Below are positions 1-5,961 of a DNA stretch of 20,860 bases, in pieces. The position numbers and the translations under genes were made by a program. Each line of letters opens with the position of its first letter. Position 1 is the first letter of the stretch. Origin of the DNA: a virus; IMG/VR virus record IMGVR_UViG_3300046519_000312, positions 1 to 20,860 of that record; one strand, given 5' to 3'. The notes under the pieces are model-generated. The model made no database searches, had not been told where the DNA came from, and saw nothing but the letters and a program-made list of their open reading frames with translations.

Positions 1-191
1 GGCGCAGGGCCGACTCGCCGACGCCGAGTGAACGGCTGGCTTCGATGTAGCTGTAGTTTTGCTTGAGCACGAGGTCGGCAGCCTCGCGTTTGAATTCAGC
101 GGAAAAGACACGGCGTTGTTTGGTCATCTGACACCTCGATCTGGCGAGCATTCTCGCCTAAATGGGTGTCCGGTTTCATTAGACCACTACA
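1..191 (-). mobile_element. IS3-family insertion sequence, terminal fragment
   Basis: This is the end of an insertion sequence that continues past the left edge of the window. The minus-strand reading begins at base 191 with the dinucleotide TG, usual for IS3-family ends, and the first transposase codon comes 64 bases later at 127. The terminal stretch (about 165-191) would be the left inverted repeat, but the other end is outside the window, so the repeat cannot be confirmed. It sits in host flank, outside the prophage end at about 1294, next to a decayed gene. Together these suggest a region that tolerates insertions. The exact boundary at 191 is inferred from the TG dinucleotide and the loss of recognisable IS sequence. 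Confidence 0.6.
2..127 (-). CDS. IS3-family transposase OrfA, N-terminal part (cut by window edge)
   Basis: The first 42 codons of an OrfA-type transposase start at ATG 127 and run off the left edge. The protein begins MTKQRRVFSAEFKREAADLV and continues into an 'SYIEASRSLGV' segment, the classic start of the helix-turn-helix DNA-binding domain (HTH_Tnp_1) that recognises the IS ends. In this family OrfA overlaps a downstream OrfB carrying the DDE catalytic domain, and the two are joined by a programmed frameshift; that part lies outside the window. The portion seen has no stop or frameshift, so the element could be intact. Confidence 0.8.
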   Translation of the reverse strand, partial: MTKQRRVFSAEFKREAADLVLKQNYSYIEASRSLGVGESALR

Positions 192-262
192 ACTAAGATC
201 AACGAAGGTGAGCACCAAGGTTGGCTTAGCAAGAGTGTGTGGGAATGGATCAACGCACGGCT

Positions 263-1110
263 TTAACGTTGTCCGTACATCTTCGTGTTACGCACTCGTT
301 GCTTGTTCAAGCTATCCAGCGCCCTGAACAACGAAGCTTTAGAATCGGCCCTTTCCGTAAATCCGAATCGGTAGATTTTATTTGTATCTGAGATGATGAC
401 CGTTTCGGTATGGAAGATTGAATCCCCCCAGCCGACCAGCTTACCCAGATCAGGCTGGATCAAATTGTGGCGCTCGGCGATCTCTCGCCACTATTCGCCC
501 TTTTCGTGCATGTGGCGTGCAAGCGTCAACGGAACCGGCGACGCTGTTTCCATCCCTAAATATTTGGCGGTGTCTTGCCACATACGCTCCCAAAGGTAAA
601 TGTCGCCGCTGACCACGTCGAAAGCCTCGCCACGAACTCGCTGAGCGCAGCCCTGGCTCATGGCTGCAAACCGGCGCCCGTGAATTGCAGTAGCTGGCCG
701 TAGGCCTAATCGGTGCCGGGGAATCGCATCGGGATACTTAGCGCATGGGACAGCTCGGCGAAGACACTGATGACCATCGCAATATTCATCGGGTTGCCGT
801 AGATATCCCCGACCATGAGATCAGGATGCTACGCCACATAATCCCAACGGCTATGCTCGGCACGCTTTCTCAGTTGGGATTCCTGAGCGACGTACAGGTT
901 CGGTGGCGTATACCCCGCATCTCTCTCCCGTGCAGGCGTGCGAACCTCGCCCCAAGGTGGGAGCCGTAAATGTTGAAGCCCTAATAGATGACCACGCGCC
1001 GCAACATAGAATTGGCTTGCTCCAGTCCGTCGAGCACGTTGGCCAACATGGCGGCGTTGCGACTGGCTTCCACCACCAGATTCCCTCCGACTGCCTGATG
1101 AGCCGCCAGC
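263..1110 (-). pseudogene. Decayed SDR / NAD-dependent epimerase-like gene (PRISE-type)
   Basis: Fragments of one protein can be read in order on the minus strand, but only by changing frame and passing stops. Near 1030-1076 is 'VVEASRNAAMLANVLDGLEQ', then 'GFNIYGSHLGARF' after a TAG at 981-983, then a frame change to 'GYTPPNLYVAQESQLRKRAE' ending at a TAG near 829-831. Next comes 'HPDLMVGDIYGNPMNIAMVI' and finally 'LGKLVGWGDSIFHTE...NKIYRFGFTERADSKASLFRALDSL' to the stop at 263. The pattern (NYYxxQE-like motif, RP..mvG, N..NiamvisvfAel, MRFPGT, D..K...GF) fits short-chain dehydrogenase/epimerase proteins related to the progesterone 5-beta-reductase-like group. The N-terminal Rossmann glycine motif is missing, so the gene is also truncated at its 5' end. 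It lies between the IS end and the tRNA attachment site, in host flank. Family assignment is from recalled sequence patterns. Confidence 0.6.
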
Positions 1111-1247
1111 TAGGTCCATCTCTGCCCTCCATCACCAAACTTCCTCGGGGGAGCATTGGCACACCGAAATCTTGCGCCCATCTCCTCCCCAAGAGGTGAG
1201 GATTCCACCGAAAGCCGGCCGTTTTGTAGGGGTAAAAACAACCAAAC

Positions 1248-1285
1248 ATAAAAAGGGGTCGCGAGATAAAATCTCGCAACCCCTT
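1248..1285 (-). terminator. Rho-independent terminator following the tRNA-Pro fragment
   Basis: A near-perfect hairpin lies directly after the tRNA 3' end. A 14-base stem (arms 1272-1285 and 1253-1266, one G-T pair) closes a 5-base loop at 1267-1271. It is followed on the minus strand by a run of five T at 1254-1250. This is the normal terminator of a tRNA transcription unit. Its presence beside the fragment indicates that DNA to the left of 1294 is the original host sequence downstream of the tRNA gene. Confidence 0.85.
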
Positions 1286-1293
1286 GAATTATA

Positions 1294-1341
1294 TGGTCGG
1301 GACGGAGTGATTCGAACACTCGACCCCTAGCACCCCATGCT
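1294..1341 (-). other. Prophage attachment site: 3' half of tRNA-Pro(GGG)
   Basis: Read on the minus strand this is the 3' part of a tRNA: an anticodon loop ATGGGGT with anticodon GGG (1336-1334), the anticodon stem 3' arm, a variable region, a perfect T arm (GAGTG, TTCGAAT, CACTC) and an acceptor 3' strand GTCCCG ending in A-CCA at 1294. The D arm and 5' acceptor strand are absent. At the break the second base pair of the anticodon stem is already mismatched (C at 1342). A tRNA 3' end cut at the anticodon stem is what tyrosine-recombinase phages leave at one prophage boundary, with the intact tRNA reconstituted at the other. The intact copy and the integrase should therefore lie to the right of the window. 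Confidence 0.8.
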
Positions 1342-1590
1342 GGGGACTGTAGCGACTTAAGCACTTGTTTTTTAAGGATAATAGCCCTTTCTGATCGTGG
1401 CAAAACATCCTCTTTTTTGTGCTTATGCAAACGGAAACACGCGGCCTCCAGAGGAGGTTTTGCGCACAATCCTCAAGGCGTTCTGCCGACCGAACACAAT
1501 CCTCAAAGCCACATCCCGCAACCAATGAAAATGGAAGGTAAAAACCATGGGCGGTATGGTCGTTCCTCACTCTTACATCAGGGACGAGTC
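1342..1590. other. Non-coding stretch between attachment site and first phage gene
   Basis: I see no convincing gene in these roughly 250 bases. It holds two copies of a 12-base direct repeat, CACAATCCTCAA, at 1465-1476 and 1495-1506, spaced 30 bases apart start to start. It presumably carries the promoter of the plus-strand gene that begins at 1591, but I could not pick a -35/-10 pair with confidence. Confidence 0.4.
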
Positions 1591-1962
1591 ATGAACCACT
1601 TCATAATCACGTACCGTATCAAGCACGACGACAGCTACCAGGGGCGATACGACGCCTTCGTCAGGAAAATAAAAGGATTCTCTCCAGACTTGTTTTGGAA
1701 CGAAACGTCCTCCTTTTATGCCTTGCAGTCCAAAGCAAGTGCCCGAGATATCTGCCAAGTCCTTTGCAACAACACCGGCTTCGATTGCGCGAAGGATTCA
1801 ATTGTCATCATCGACGCGACAAACCGTGATCTGGCAACCAGCGGTGCGATTCAAGATCCGGCGCGACTCAAGGCTTGCATCGGCTTCACTGCTCGGCATT
1901 ATTCTTGGGATATCCTGCCAGATTCCCACAGCGTCAGCGCTCAGCCACCCACCGCATCGTAA
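1591..1962 (+). CDS. Uncharacterised small protein, possible Cas2/VapD-like fold (SinR-type annotation)
   Basis: This 123-residue protein is the only plus-strand gene I accept in the prophage. The ATG at 1591 is preceded by AGGGACGAG at suitable spacing; in-frame ATGs further upstream lack a ribosome site. The pattern is beta 'HFIITYRI', an alpha segment 'QGRYDAFVRKIKG', beta 'SSFYALQS', alpha 'ARDICQVLCNNT', beta 'DSIVIIDAT'. This beta-alpha-beta-beta-alpha-beta order resembles the small ferredoxin-like fold of Cas2 and VapD and of proteins often labelled SinR family. No catalytic residue can be assigned, so function is unknown. The gene converges on the lysis genes and its last 22 bases overlap the end of Rz. 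Placement beside the attachment site and opposite orientation suggest a moron expressed in the lysogen. The last ~20 residues look low in structure and may derive from the overlap with Rz. Confidence 0.7.
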   Translation: MNHFIITYRIKHDDSYQGRYDAFVRKIKGFSPDLFWNETSSFYALQSKASARDICQVLCNNTGFDCAKDSIVIIDATNRDLATSGAIQDPARLKACIGFTARHYSWDILPDSHSVSAQPPTAS

Positions 1963-2456
1963 GCTTTCTCACATATCATTCCGCGGATGCGGGCTTGGTC
2001 AGCAATTGCAGCCAGTTCGCCCGCTCGCTGGTCAGCGCGCTTGAACACGTCGGCAAGCACAGCGGCGGCGCGGGCAGCTGCCTTGCTTGTGGCGGCAGTG
2101 CAGGAATTACCGCTGGCTTCACTGGCAGCGAGGCGACGGGCAAGGTTATCCGCTGCCCCGCGCAAGCCGTCAGCAGAAGCGCGAGCAACGGAAGCATCAG
2201 CCGTCGCTTGATCAATGATTCGTTGGGCATCTTGGACCGCCTTATTGATTGACTGTTGGTAGGCATGTTCTTTAGCCCGCTCGCGAGTTTCGTTCTGAGC
2301 CTTGGCCTCGGCGTCTTGGGTATTGCGGTCATTCCACGCTGATTGCCAGGTTTCGTTCGTGACGGTCACACCGTGGTGGTAGGCACCGAACAGCGCGCCG
2401 GCTACCAGTGTCAGGGCAGCTATACAAGGAAGGATTCGGAGCAGGATTGCGTTCAT
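1941..2456 (-). CDS. Rz: Inner-membrane spanin subunit (i-spanin, Rz-like, DUF2514 type)
   Basis: The 171-residue protein has an N-terminal transmembrane segment (about residues 5-26, 'LLRILPCIAALTLVAGALFG') followed by a long, charged, alanine-rich periplasmic region with coiled-coil character. This is the layout of i-spanins, which pair with an outer-membrane lipoprotein to fuse the two membranes in the last step of lysis. The start codon overlaps the endolysin stop (ATGA at 2456-2453), and AAGG lies eight bases upstream. The family resembles DUF2514 phage proteins. The Rz1 partner is encoded inside it in another frame. The C-terminus overlaps the convergent gene at 1591-1962. Confidence 0.85.
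   Translation of the reverse strand: MNAILLRILPCIAALTLVAGALFGAYHHGVTVTNETWQSAWNDRNTQDAEAKAQNETRERAKEHAYQQSINKAVQDAQRIIDQATADASVARASADGLRGAADNLARRLAASEASGNSCTAATSKAAARAAAVLADVFKRADQRAGELAAIADQARIRGMICEKAYDAVGG
1976..2230 (-). CDS. Rz1: Outer-membrane spanin lipoprotein (o-spanin, Rz1), nested in Rz
   Basis: An 84-residue frame lies entirely within Rz. I chose ATG 2230, which has AAGGCGG about nine bases upstream. The product starts MPNESLIKRR, then a hydrophobic stretch 'LMLPLLALLLTAC' ending in a lipobox (LTAC) with the lipidated cysteine at residue 23, then a proline-rich segment (P in 'LPVKPAVIPALPPQARQLP'), as expected for Rz1 lipoproteins. After signal peptidase II cleavage about 62 residues would remain in the outer membrane facing the periplasm and bind Rz. 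The open frame extends upstream to 2332, but that part lacks signal-peptide features before the M at 2230. A shorter start at the M before LPLLAL (2197) is also possible. Confidence 0.85.
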   Translation of the reverse strand: MPNESLIKRRLMLPLLALLLTACAGQRITLPVASLPVKPAVIPALPPQARQLPAPPLCLPTCSSALTSERANWLQLLTKPASAE

Positions 2457-3004
2457 GCCAATACCTTCAGCGCAGTCGCGTAGAACGCCTGACGCTCGGC
2501 CAAGCCATTGACCCCGCCATTGATGCGACGGGTGATGCCTACAAAGTCGCCGTCATCAGCCAGGGAATTCAGGTTGCGCGAATTCCAGAACCACGCCGCC
2601 GACTTGCACGCCCACTCGGCTTGCTCGAGCAGTTCAGGCGTGCGCAACAAGCGGTCATCACCGTACAGCGCCTTGCTACAGGCCAGGTAGTTGTCATGCC
2701 CCGTAATCTGGATCAGGCCGCGCCCGCGATATTTCTGGCCGTCGCCGTCAGCCTCAGGCGTATTGCCTAGTCGTTTGGCAAGCGGGCCGGTGTCGTACTT
2801 GCTCAGGTAATGGTCGCCGCCGAGCTCCTTGACATACCGAAACTGACCCGACTCATGCCCGACCTGGGCAATGAGCGCCGCCATGCGCATCCTTGTGTTG
2901 ATCTGGTATCGATCCATGGCCAGGTTCAGCGCAGACGCAAAAATGCCGGCCTGTTTGCCGGCGTTCGGGAGGATCTGCAGTAACTGCTGCGCGGTGATAG
3001 GCAT
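2453..3004 (-). CDS. Endolysin, glycoside hydrolase family 19 (chitinase-like lysozyme)
   Basis: The 183-residue protein degrades peptidoglycan at lysis. Visible GH19 features: 'AQVGHESGQFRYVKE' with the proposed general acid Glu51 in HES and the second catalytic candidate Glu60, 'KYRGRGLIQITGHDNY' (residues 91-106) forming the substrate-cleft motif, and a C-terminal 'RRINGGVNG' loop. Length is typical for single-domain phage GH19 lysins. No signal peptide or membrane segment is present, so it needs a holin to reach the wall. No holin gene is recognisable next to it. GGAG lies six bases before the ATG, and the gene begins just after the terminator at 3020-3044. It is coupled to Rz through an ATGA overlap. 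Confidence 0.92.
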   Translation of the reverse strand: MPITAQQLLQILPNAGKQAGIFASALNLAMDRYQINTRMRMAALIAQVGHESGQFRYVKELGGDHYLSKYDTGPLAKRLGNTPEADGDGQKYRGRGLIQITGHDNYLACSKALYGDDRLLRTPELLEQAEWACKSAAWFWNSRNLNSLADDGDFVGITRRINGGVNGLAERQAFYATALKVLA

Positions 3005-3019
3005 GCTTTTCTCCAGACG

Positions 3020-3044
3020 AAAAAAAGCCCGCGTTGCGCGGGCT
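3020..3044 (-). terminator. Rho-independent terminator after the acyltransferase cassette
   Basis: A perfect 8-bp G+C-rich stem (arms 3037-3044 and 3026-3033) closes a TTG/CAA three-base loop and is followed on the minus strand by seven T (3026-3020). It sits between the SGNH gene stop (3087) and the endolysin ribosome site. It therefore ends transcription of the acyltransferase pair, and lysis-gene expression would need antitermination, read-through or its own promoter. Confidence 0.9.
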
Positions 3045-3086
3045 GTGAAGATATGTAGTGTATTACAATAAAATATCAGATCTCGT

Positions 3087-4148
3087 CTACTTATTCAGCT
3101 GCGGCGCTTTCTCCCCCGCACTTAACATCGCAGACCTTACCAAATTACTCAATCGCTCCGACCGCTCTGTATTAGCAGAACAATTCAGGTGGTAGTTCGT
3201 GTCAAAAAAATAACTTGCCGGAAAAAAGAAGTCGGTTGGCCCACCGATAACTGGTATACCGCGCACTTCTAGCTCTCTCCATATATAGCTGAGCAGCGAT
3301 TGATATTTTTCCGATCGCGTCGTGTCGTCATCAACTTGAACCGGCGCGATTACAAATACACTAACCCCACGGGATCTCAGAGCATCTACCGCCTGCTTCA
3401 GTAAAGCGATGGAGACTGGACTAACCTTCGAATACTTCGAGACGCTGTACTCTGAACCATAAATTGCCGCACGTTTGCCACAGGTGTTTCGCATATCCCC
3501 GTGCGTACTTATGTTTACATATTGATAAGAAAATTCTGTCTGAGCACTCGAAAACTTTTGATAGTATTCAAGCGTTTCTTTAGGAGGCAGTAAAACCCTC
3601 ATAGGGTTCTGCCTCAGGATCTCGCCCCTTTCAAATTTAGCGTTGATATTCCGATATAGGCTTGAAGGAGAAACAGCTTTTATATATCTAACCTTATTAG
3701 AAATACTCAACTGATCAAAATATCTGTGATCCCACGCGACAATTTGATCCACCATCCAATCCTGTGGGGCTCGATAATCTTTAACATAATAGTCCCAAAC
3801 AAAAGGGAAAACTACAACGTCGCCGCTACGCGCAGTGCGCAATGCCACATCTAAATGCCAATCAAGCGGGAGACCTCCGTGCAATCCGAGATTCACCACG
3901 GGCATATCTAGACGCGTTTCAATTAGCTCGCTATCCATACCAAATAAAACATTTGAGTCACCTAATAGCAACACTCTATTGCCTTTAGCTTTGATTGCCG
4001 CATCTTCTTTCAAAACTAACCAGTTCGACAAATCATAGGAAGACGGAATCGGCGCCCCAAATTGATAACTAAACGCGGCGCCATACAGCGCCACGAATAA
4101 AATCATAGTTACGGCGGAGGCAATCACAAATTTTCTAAATAATGTCAT
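3087..4148 (-). CDS. SGNH-hydrolase/AlgJ-like O-acetylation partner, membrane-anchored
   Basis: I place the start at ATG 4148, two bases after the MBOAT stop, giving 353 residues. The frame also opens upstream (to 4232), but that would run inside the MBOAT gene. The protein has one N-terminal membrane anchor (about residues 8-26) and an extracytoplasmic domain with SGNH motifs: 'LLLGDSNVLFG' (GDSN, nucleophile Ser65), 'VNLGLHGG' (about 85-92) and a C-terminal 'FDTNYHLN' with the Asp316-x-x-x-His320 pair. This matches proteins of the AlgJ/AlgX/DltD type, which work with an MBOAT partner: the MBOAT passes acyl groups across the membrane and the SGNH protein transfers them to a glycan. The coding DNA is clearly A/T-richer than the tail genes. 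The acceptor is unknown; O-antigen or another surface polysaccharide is likely. Confidence 0.85.
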   Translation of the reverse strand: MTLFRKFVIASAVTMILFVALYGAAFSYQFGAPIPSSYDLSNWLVLKEDAAIKAKGNRVLLLGDSNVLFGMDSELIETRLDMPVVNLGLHGGLPLDWHLDVALRTARSGDVVVFPFVWDYYVKDYRAPQDWMVDQIVAWDHRYFDQLSISNKVRYIKAVSPSSLYRNINAKFERGEILRQNPMRVLLPPKETLEYYQKFSSAQTEFSYQYVNISTHGDMRNTCGKRAAIYGSEYSVSKYSKVSPVSIALLKQAVDALRSRGVSVFVIAPVQVDDDTTRSEKYQSLLSYIWRELEVRGIPVIGGPTDFFFPASYFFDTNYHLNCSANTERSERLSNLVRSAMLSAGEKAPQLNK

Positions 4149-4150
4149 AA

Positions 4151-5653
4151 TTAAAACTGGAAGTATAGAAATGGGCTTGTAGAGACAGTCCCAAAGGTTG
4201 ACAAAATACTGGCTCCCATCAAGGCAACACATATGACCGCAGAAGATATGCAGACTGCAGAGCTCACCTTATGCCCCTCTACCCCATGTACCTGCAGTCG
4301 ATTTTCCAGCAGATCCAAAATTTCATAAACGTTGGGAAAGCACCAGATCACAAACATCGACACCATCAGATAACCAATAAAAAGAAACGCGCTTTGGCCT
4401 TTGAAAATAGATACCCATGCGGCGTCCGCTTGCAAGCCTGCCATGCTACTGACAATTGAAACCGCAGCATGAATATCCTCTGCGCGGAAAAATACCCAGG
4501 CTATGACCACTATAGAAAAGGTAAAGAGGACGCTAAGTGGCACGCTTAAACTACTAGGCAGGCATTTCCCGACTCCAGTTCTTCCTGCAATTTTTTGGAA
4601 AAGGTGATTAATGCACAGATAACCCCCATGGAGTGCACCCCAGATTACAAATGTCCAATTCGCCCCGTGCCAAAGGCCACCCAAAAGCATCGTAAGCATT
4701 AGGTTGACTAGTCGTCGCGTTTCCCCGTGGCGATTGCCGCCCAACGGAATATAAAGATAGTCACGCAGAAACTGTGACAGCGTCATGTGCCAGCGCCGCC
4801 AGAACTCTATGATGTTCTGAGCTTTGTAAGGCGAGTTGAAGTTTATTGGTAGCTTGATACCGAACATCATCGACAGCCCTACGGCCATATCCGAATATCC
4901 AGAAAAGTCAAAGTAAATCTGAATGGTATATGCTAGCGCACCGGTCCAAGCGATGAAAAAACCGATAGTTTCTCCTGCGGATGCTGCATCGAATACAGGA
5001 TCCGCGAAGGCACTGACTGGATCGGCAATCAACAGTTTTTTACTTAGCCCTACCGCAAAAAGAAATATACCTATGGTTAGATTACGTGACCGAACCTGGT
5101 ACACCTCGGGGTTGCGAAACTGCGGCATCATTTGCCCGTGATGCAATATTGGACCGGCTATCAAATGCGGAAACCAAGTAACGAAAAGCAGATAGTGCCA
5201 AAAACTATACTCTTTTGCCTTCCCTCGCCAAGCATCTACTAAAAATGCGATCTGCGTAAATGTAAAAAATGAAATCCCGAGCGGCAGAACCAAATCAAGT
5301 ACGGGCATGTGCGCCCCCGTGGCTCTTGAAATTTCACCCAAAAAGAAATCGGTGTACTTATAGAAACAAAGAAGAACCAAGTTCCCAACAACACCAACAA
5401 CCAGAGAAGCCTTCGCTAGAACAGTAGAACCTTCTCGATAACGCGCAGTTATGTACCCAACGGTATAATTGAAAAGAATGGAGCCAAGTAGCAATGGTAC
5501 GTAAGTTGTACTCCACCATCCATAGAAGAATACCGACGCCGCTGCAAGCCAGACGGCCGCTGCCTCGCGACCTATAAAGCGAGCGATCACGAAAAATCCA
5601 GCAAACACTAATGGCAGGAAAGCGAAAATAAACTCGAAGGAAGTGAAGAGCAT
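4151..5653 (-). CDS. MBOAT-family O-acyltransferase (AlgI-like)
   Basis: A 500-residue multi-pass membrane protein, the usual length for AlgI/DltB/PatA-type enzymes. Visible family features: 'FPHLIAGPILHHGQMMPQF' (161-179), 'IYFDFSGYSDMAVGL' (246-260), 'FWRRWHMTLSQFLRDYLYIPLGGNR' region (284-308) and 'GGLWHGANWTFVIWG' (325-339) with the conserved His329 regarded as catalytic in AlgI. It should move acetyl groups from cytoplasmic donors towards the periplasm for transfer to a polysaccharide. The ATG at 5653 has a weak ribosome site (AAGG) and lies inside an inverted repeat. The gene is followed after two bases by its SGNH partner. The A/T-rich composition and a terminator behind the pair suggest later acquisition into the phage genome. 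It has no role in virion assembly that I can infer. Confidence 0.9.
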   Translation of the reverse strand: MLFTSFEFIFAFLPLVFAGFFVIARFIGREAAAVWLAAASVFFYGWWSTTYVPLLLGSILFNYTVGYITARYREGSTVLAKASLVVGVVGNLVLLCFYKYTDFFLGEISRATGAHMPVLDLVLPLGISFFTFTQIAFLVDAWRGKAKEYSFWHYLLFVTWFPHLIAGPILHHGQMMPQFRNPEVYQVRSRNLTIGIFLFAVGLSKKLLIADPVSAFADPVFDAASAGETIGFFIAWTGALAYTIQIYFDFSGYSDMAVGLSMMFGIKLPINFNSPYKAQNIIEFWRRWHMTLSQFLRDYLYIPLGGNRHGETRRLVNLMLTMLLGGLWHGANWTFVIWGALHGGYLCINHLFQKIAGRTGVGKCLPSSLSVPLSVLFTFSIVVIAWVFFRAEDIHAAVSIVSSMAGLQADAAWVSIFKGQSAFLFIGYLMVSMFVIWCFPNVYEILDLLENRLQVHGVEGHKVSSAVCISSAVICVALMGASILSTFGTVSTSPFLYFQF

Positions 5654-5686
5654 AGCGCCTTGCCTAAATTATTGTGGCGCGTATGC
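5650..5686 (-). promoter_or_regulatory. Inverted repeat covering the MBOAT start codon
   Basis: Arms at 5676-5686 (minus strand GCATACGCGCC) and 5659-5650 (GGCGCTATGC) pair over ten bases with one bulged C, around an A/T-rich 16-base loop. The downstream arm contains the ATG (5653-5651) and part of the weak Shine-Dalgarno. In RNA the structure would hide the start; in DNA it could be a binding site. Either role is inference. Confidence 0.4.
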
Positions 5687-5748
5687 TACTTCACTTTCTC
5701 ATGAGTAGACAGAGCCCGCAGGGTGAATCTTCAGCCTAGACAACGATC

Positions 5749-5958
5749 CTAATCTATAGCTGCCACATTAGGGGTGTGGGCTTCGTACACAGCCATCACC
5801 CTCTCAATGTCCCGCTGGTCCATTGACTCATCGAATGAAAATGTACCGTCGTCGCCCCAAGCGAATGGGAGCCCCATTAAGCTAGCGACTTTCAAATCGT
5901 CTGAGAACGCTGGCCCTATAGCTTTGCTGGCCGATTCCGAGTTTTTCTTGATGTCCAT
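5749..5958 (-). CDS. Small protein downstream of tail fibre, possible fibre chaperone
   Basis: A 69-residue protein follows the fibre gene after three bases, with a good ribosome site (AAGAGG) before the ATG at 5958. It is acidic and contains 'ASLMGLPFAWGDDGTFSFDE' and 'DIERVMAVYEAHTPN'. I do not recognise a named domain. Small genes at this position in contractile-tail phages often encode fibre assembly chaperones or tail assembly proteins, and the motif layout (a G-P-F-W-G core then an Asp-rich turn and a helix) recurs in such proteins as I recall them. No membrane segment or signal peptide is visible. Function is therefore assigned only by position. It is the last gene of the structural run before the A/T-rich cassette. 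Confidence 0.65.
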   Translation of the reverse strand: MDIKKNSESASKAIGPAFSDDLKVASLMGLPFAWGDDGTFSFDESMDQRDIERVMAVYEAHTPNVAAID

Positions 5959-5961
5959 ATG

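Noticed and set aside
851-1279. A 142-codon minus-strand frame in the flank
   Set aside because: It is one of three interleaved frames over the decayed SDR-like gene. The conserved pieces are spread over other frames, so this frame alone is not a gene.
1294-1380. A complete tRNA gene
   Set aside because: Only the 3' half fits. No D arm or acceptor 5' strand occurs within the next 80 bases, and the anticodon stem is mismatched at the break.
1465-1506. Two CACAATCCTCAA direct repeats as the start of a CRISPR array or an operator pair
   Set aside because: There are only two copies of 12 bases, without repeat-spacer regularity or a palindromic core. I record them only as part of the non-coding stretch.
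4148-4232. An upstream start of the SGNH gene at 4232 with 28 extra residues
   Set aside because: It would place the start inside the MBOAT gene. The extra residues lack signal features, and the ATG at 4148 follows the MBOAT stop by two bases.
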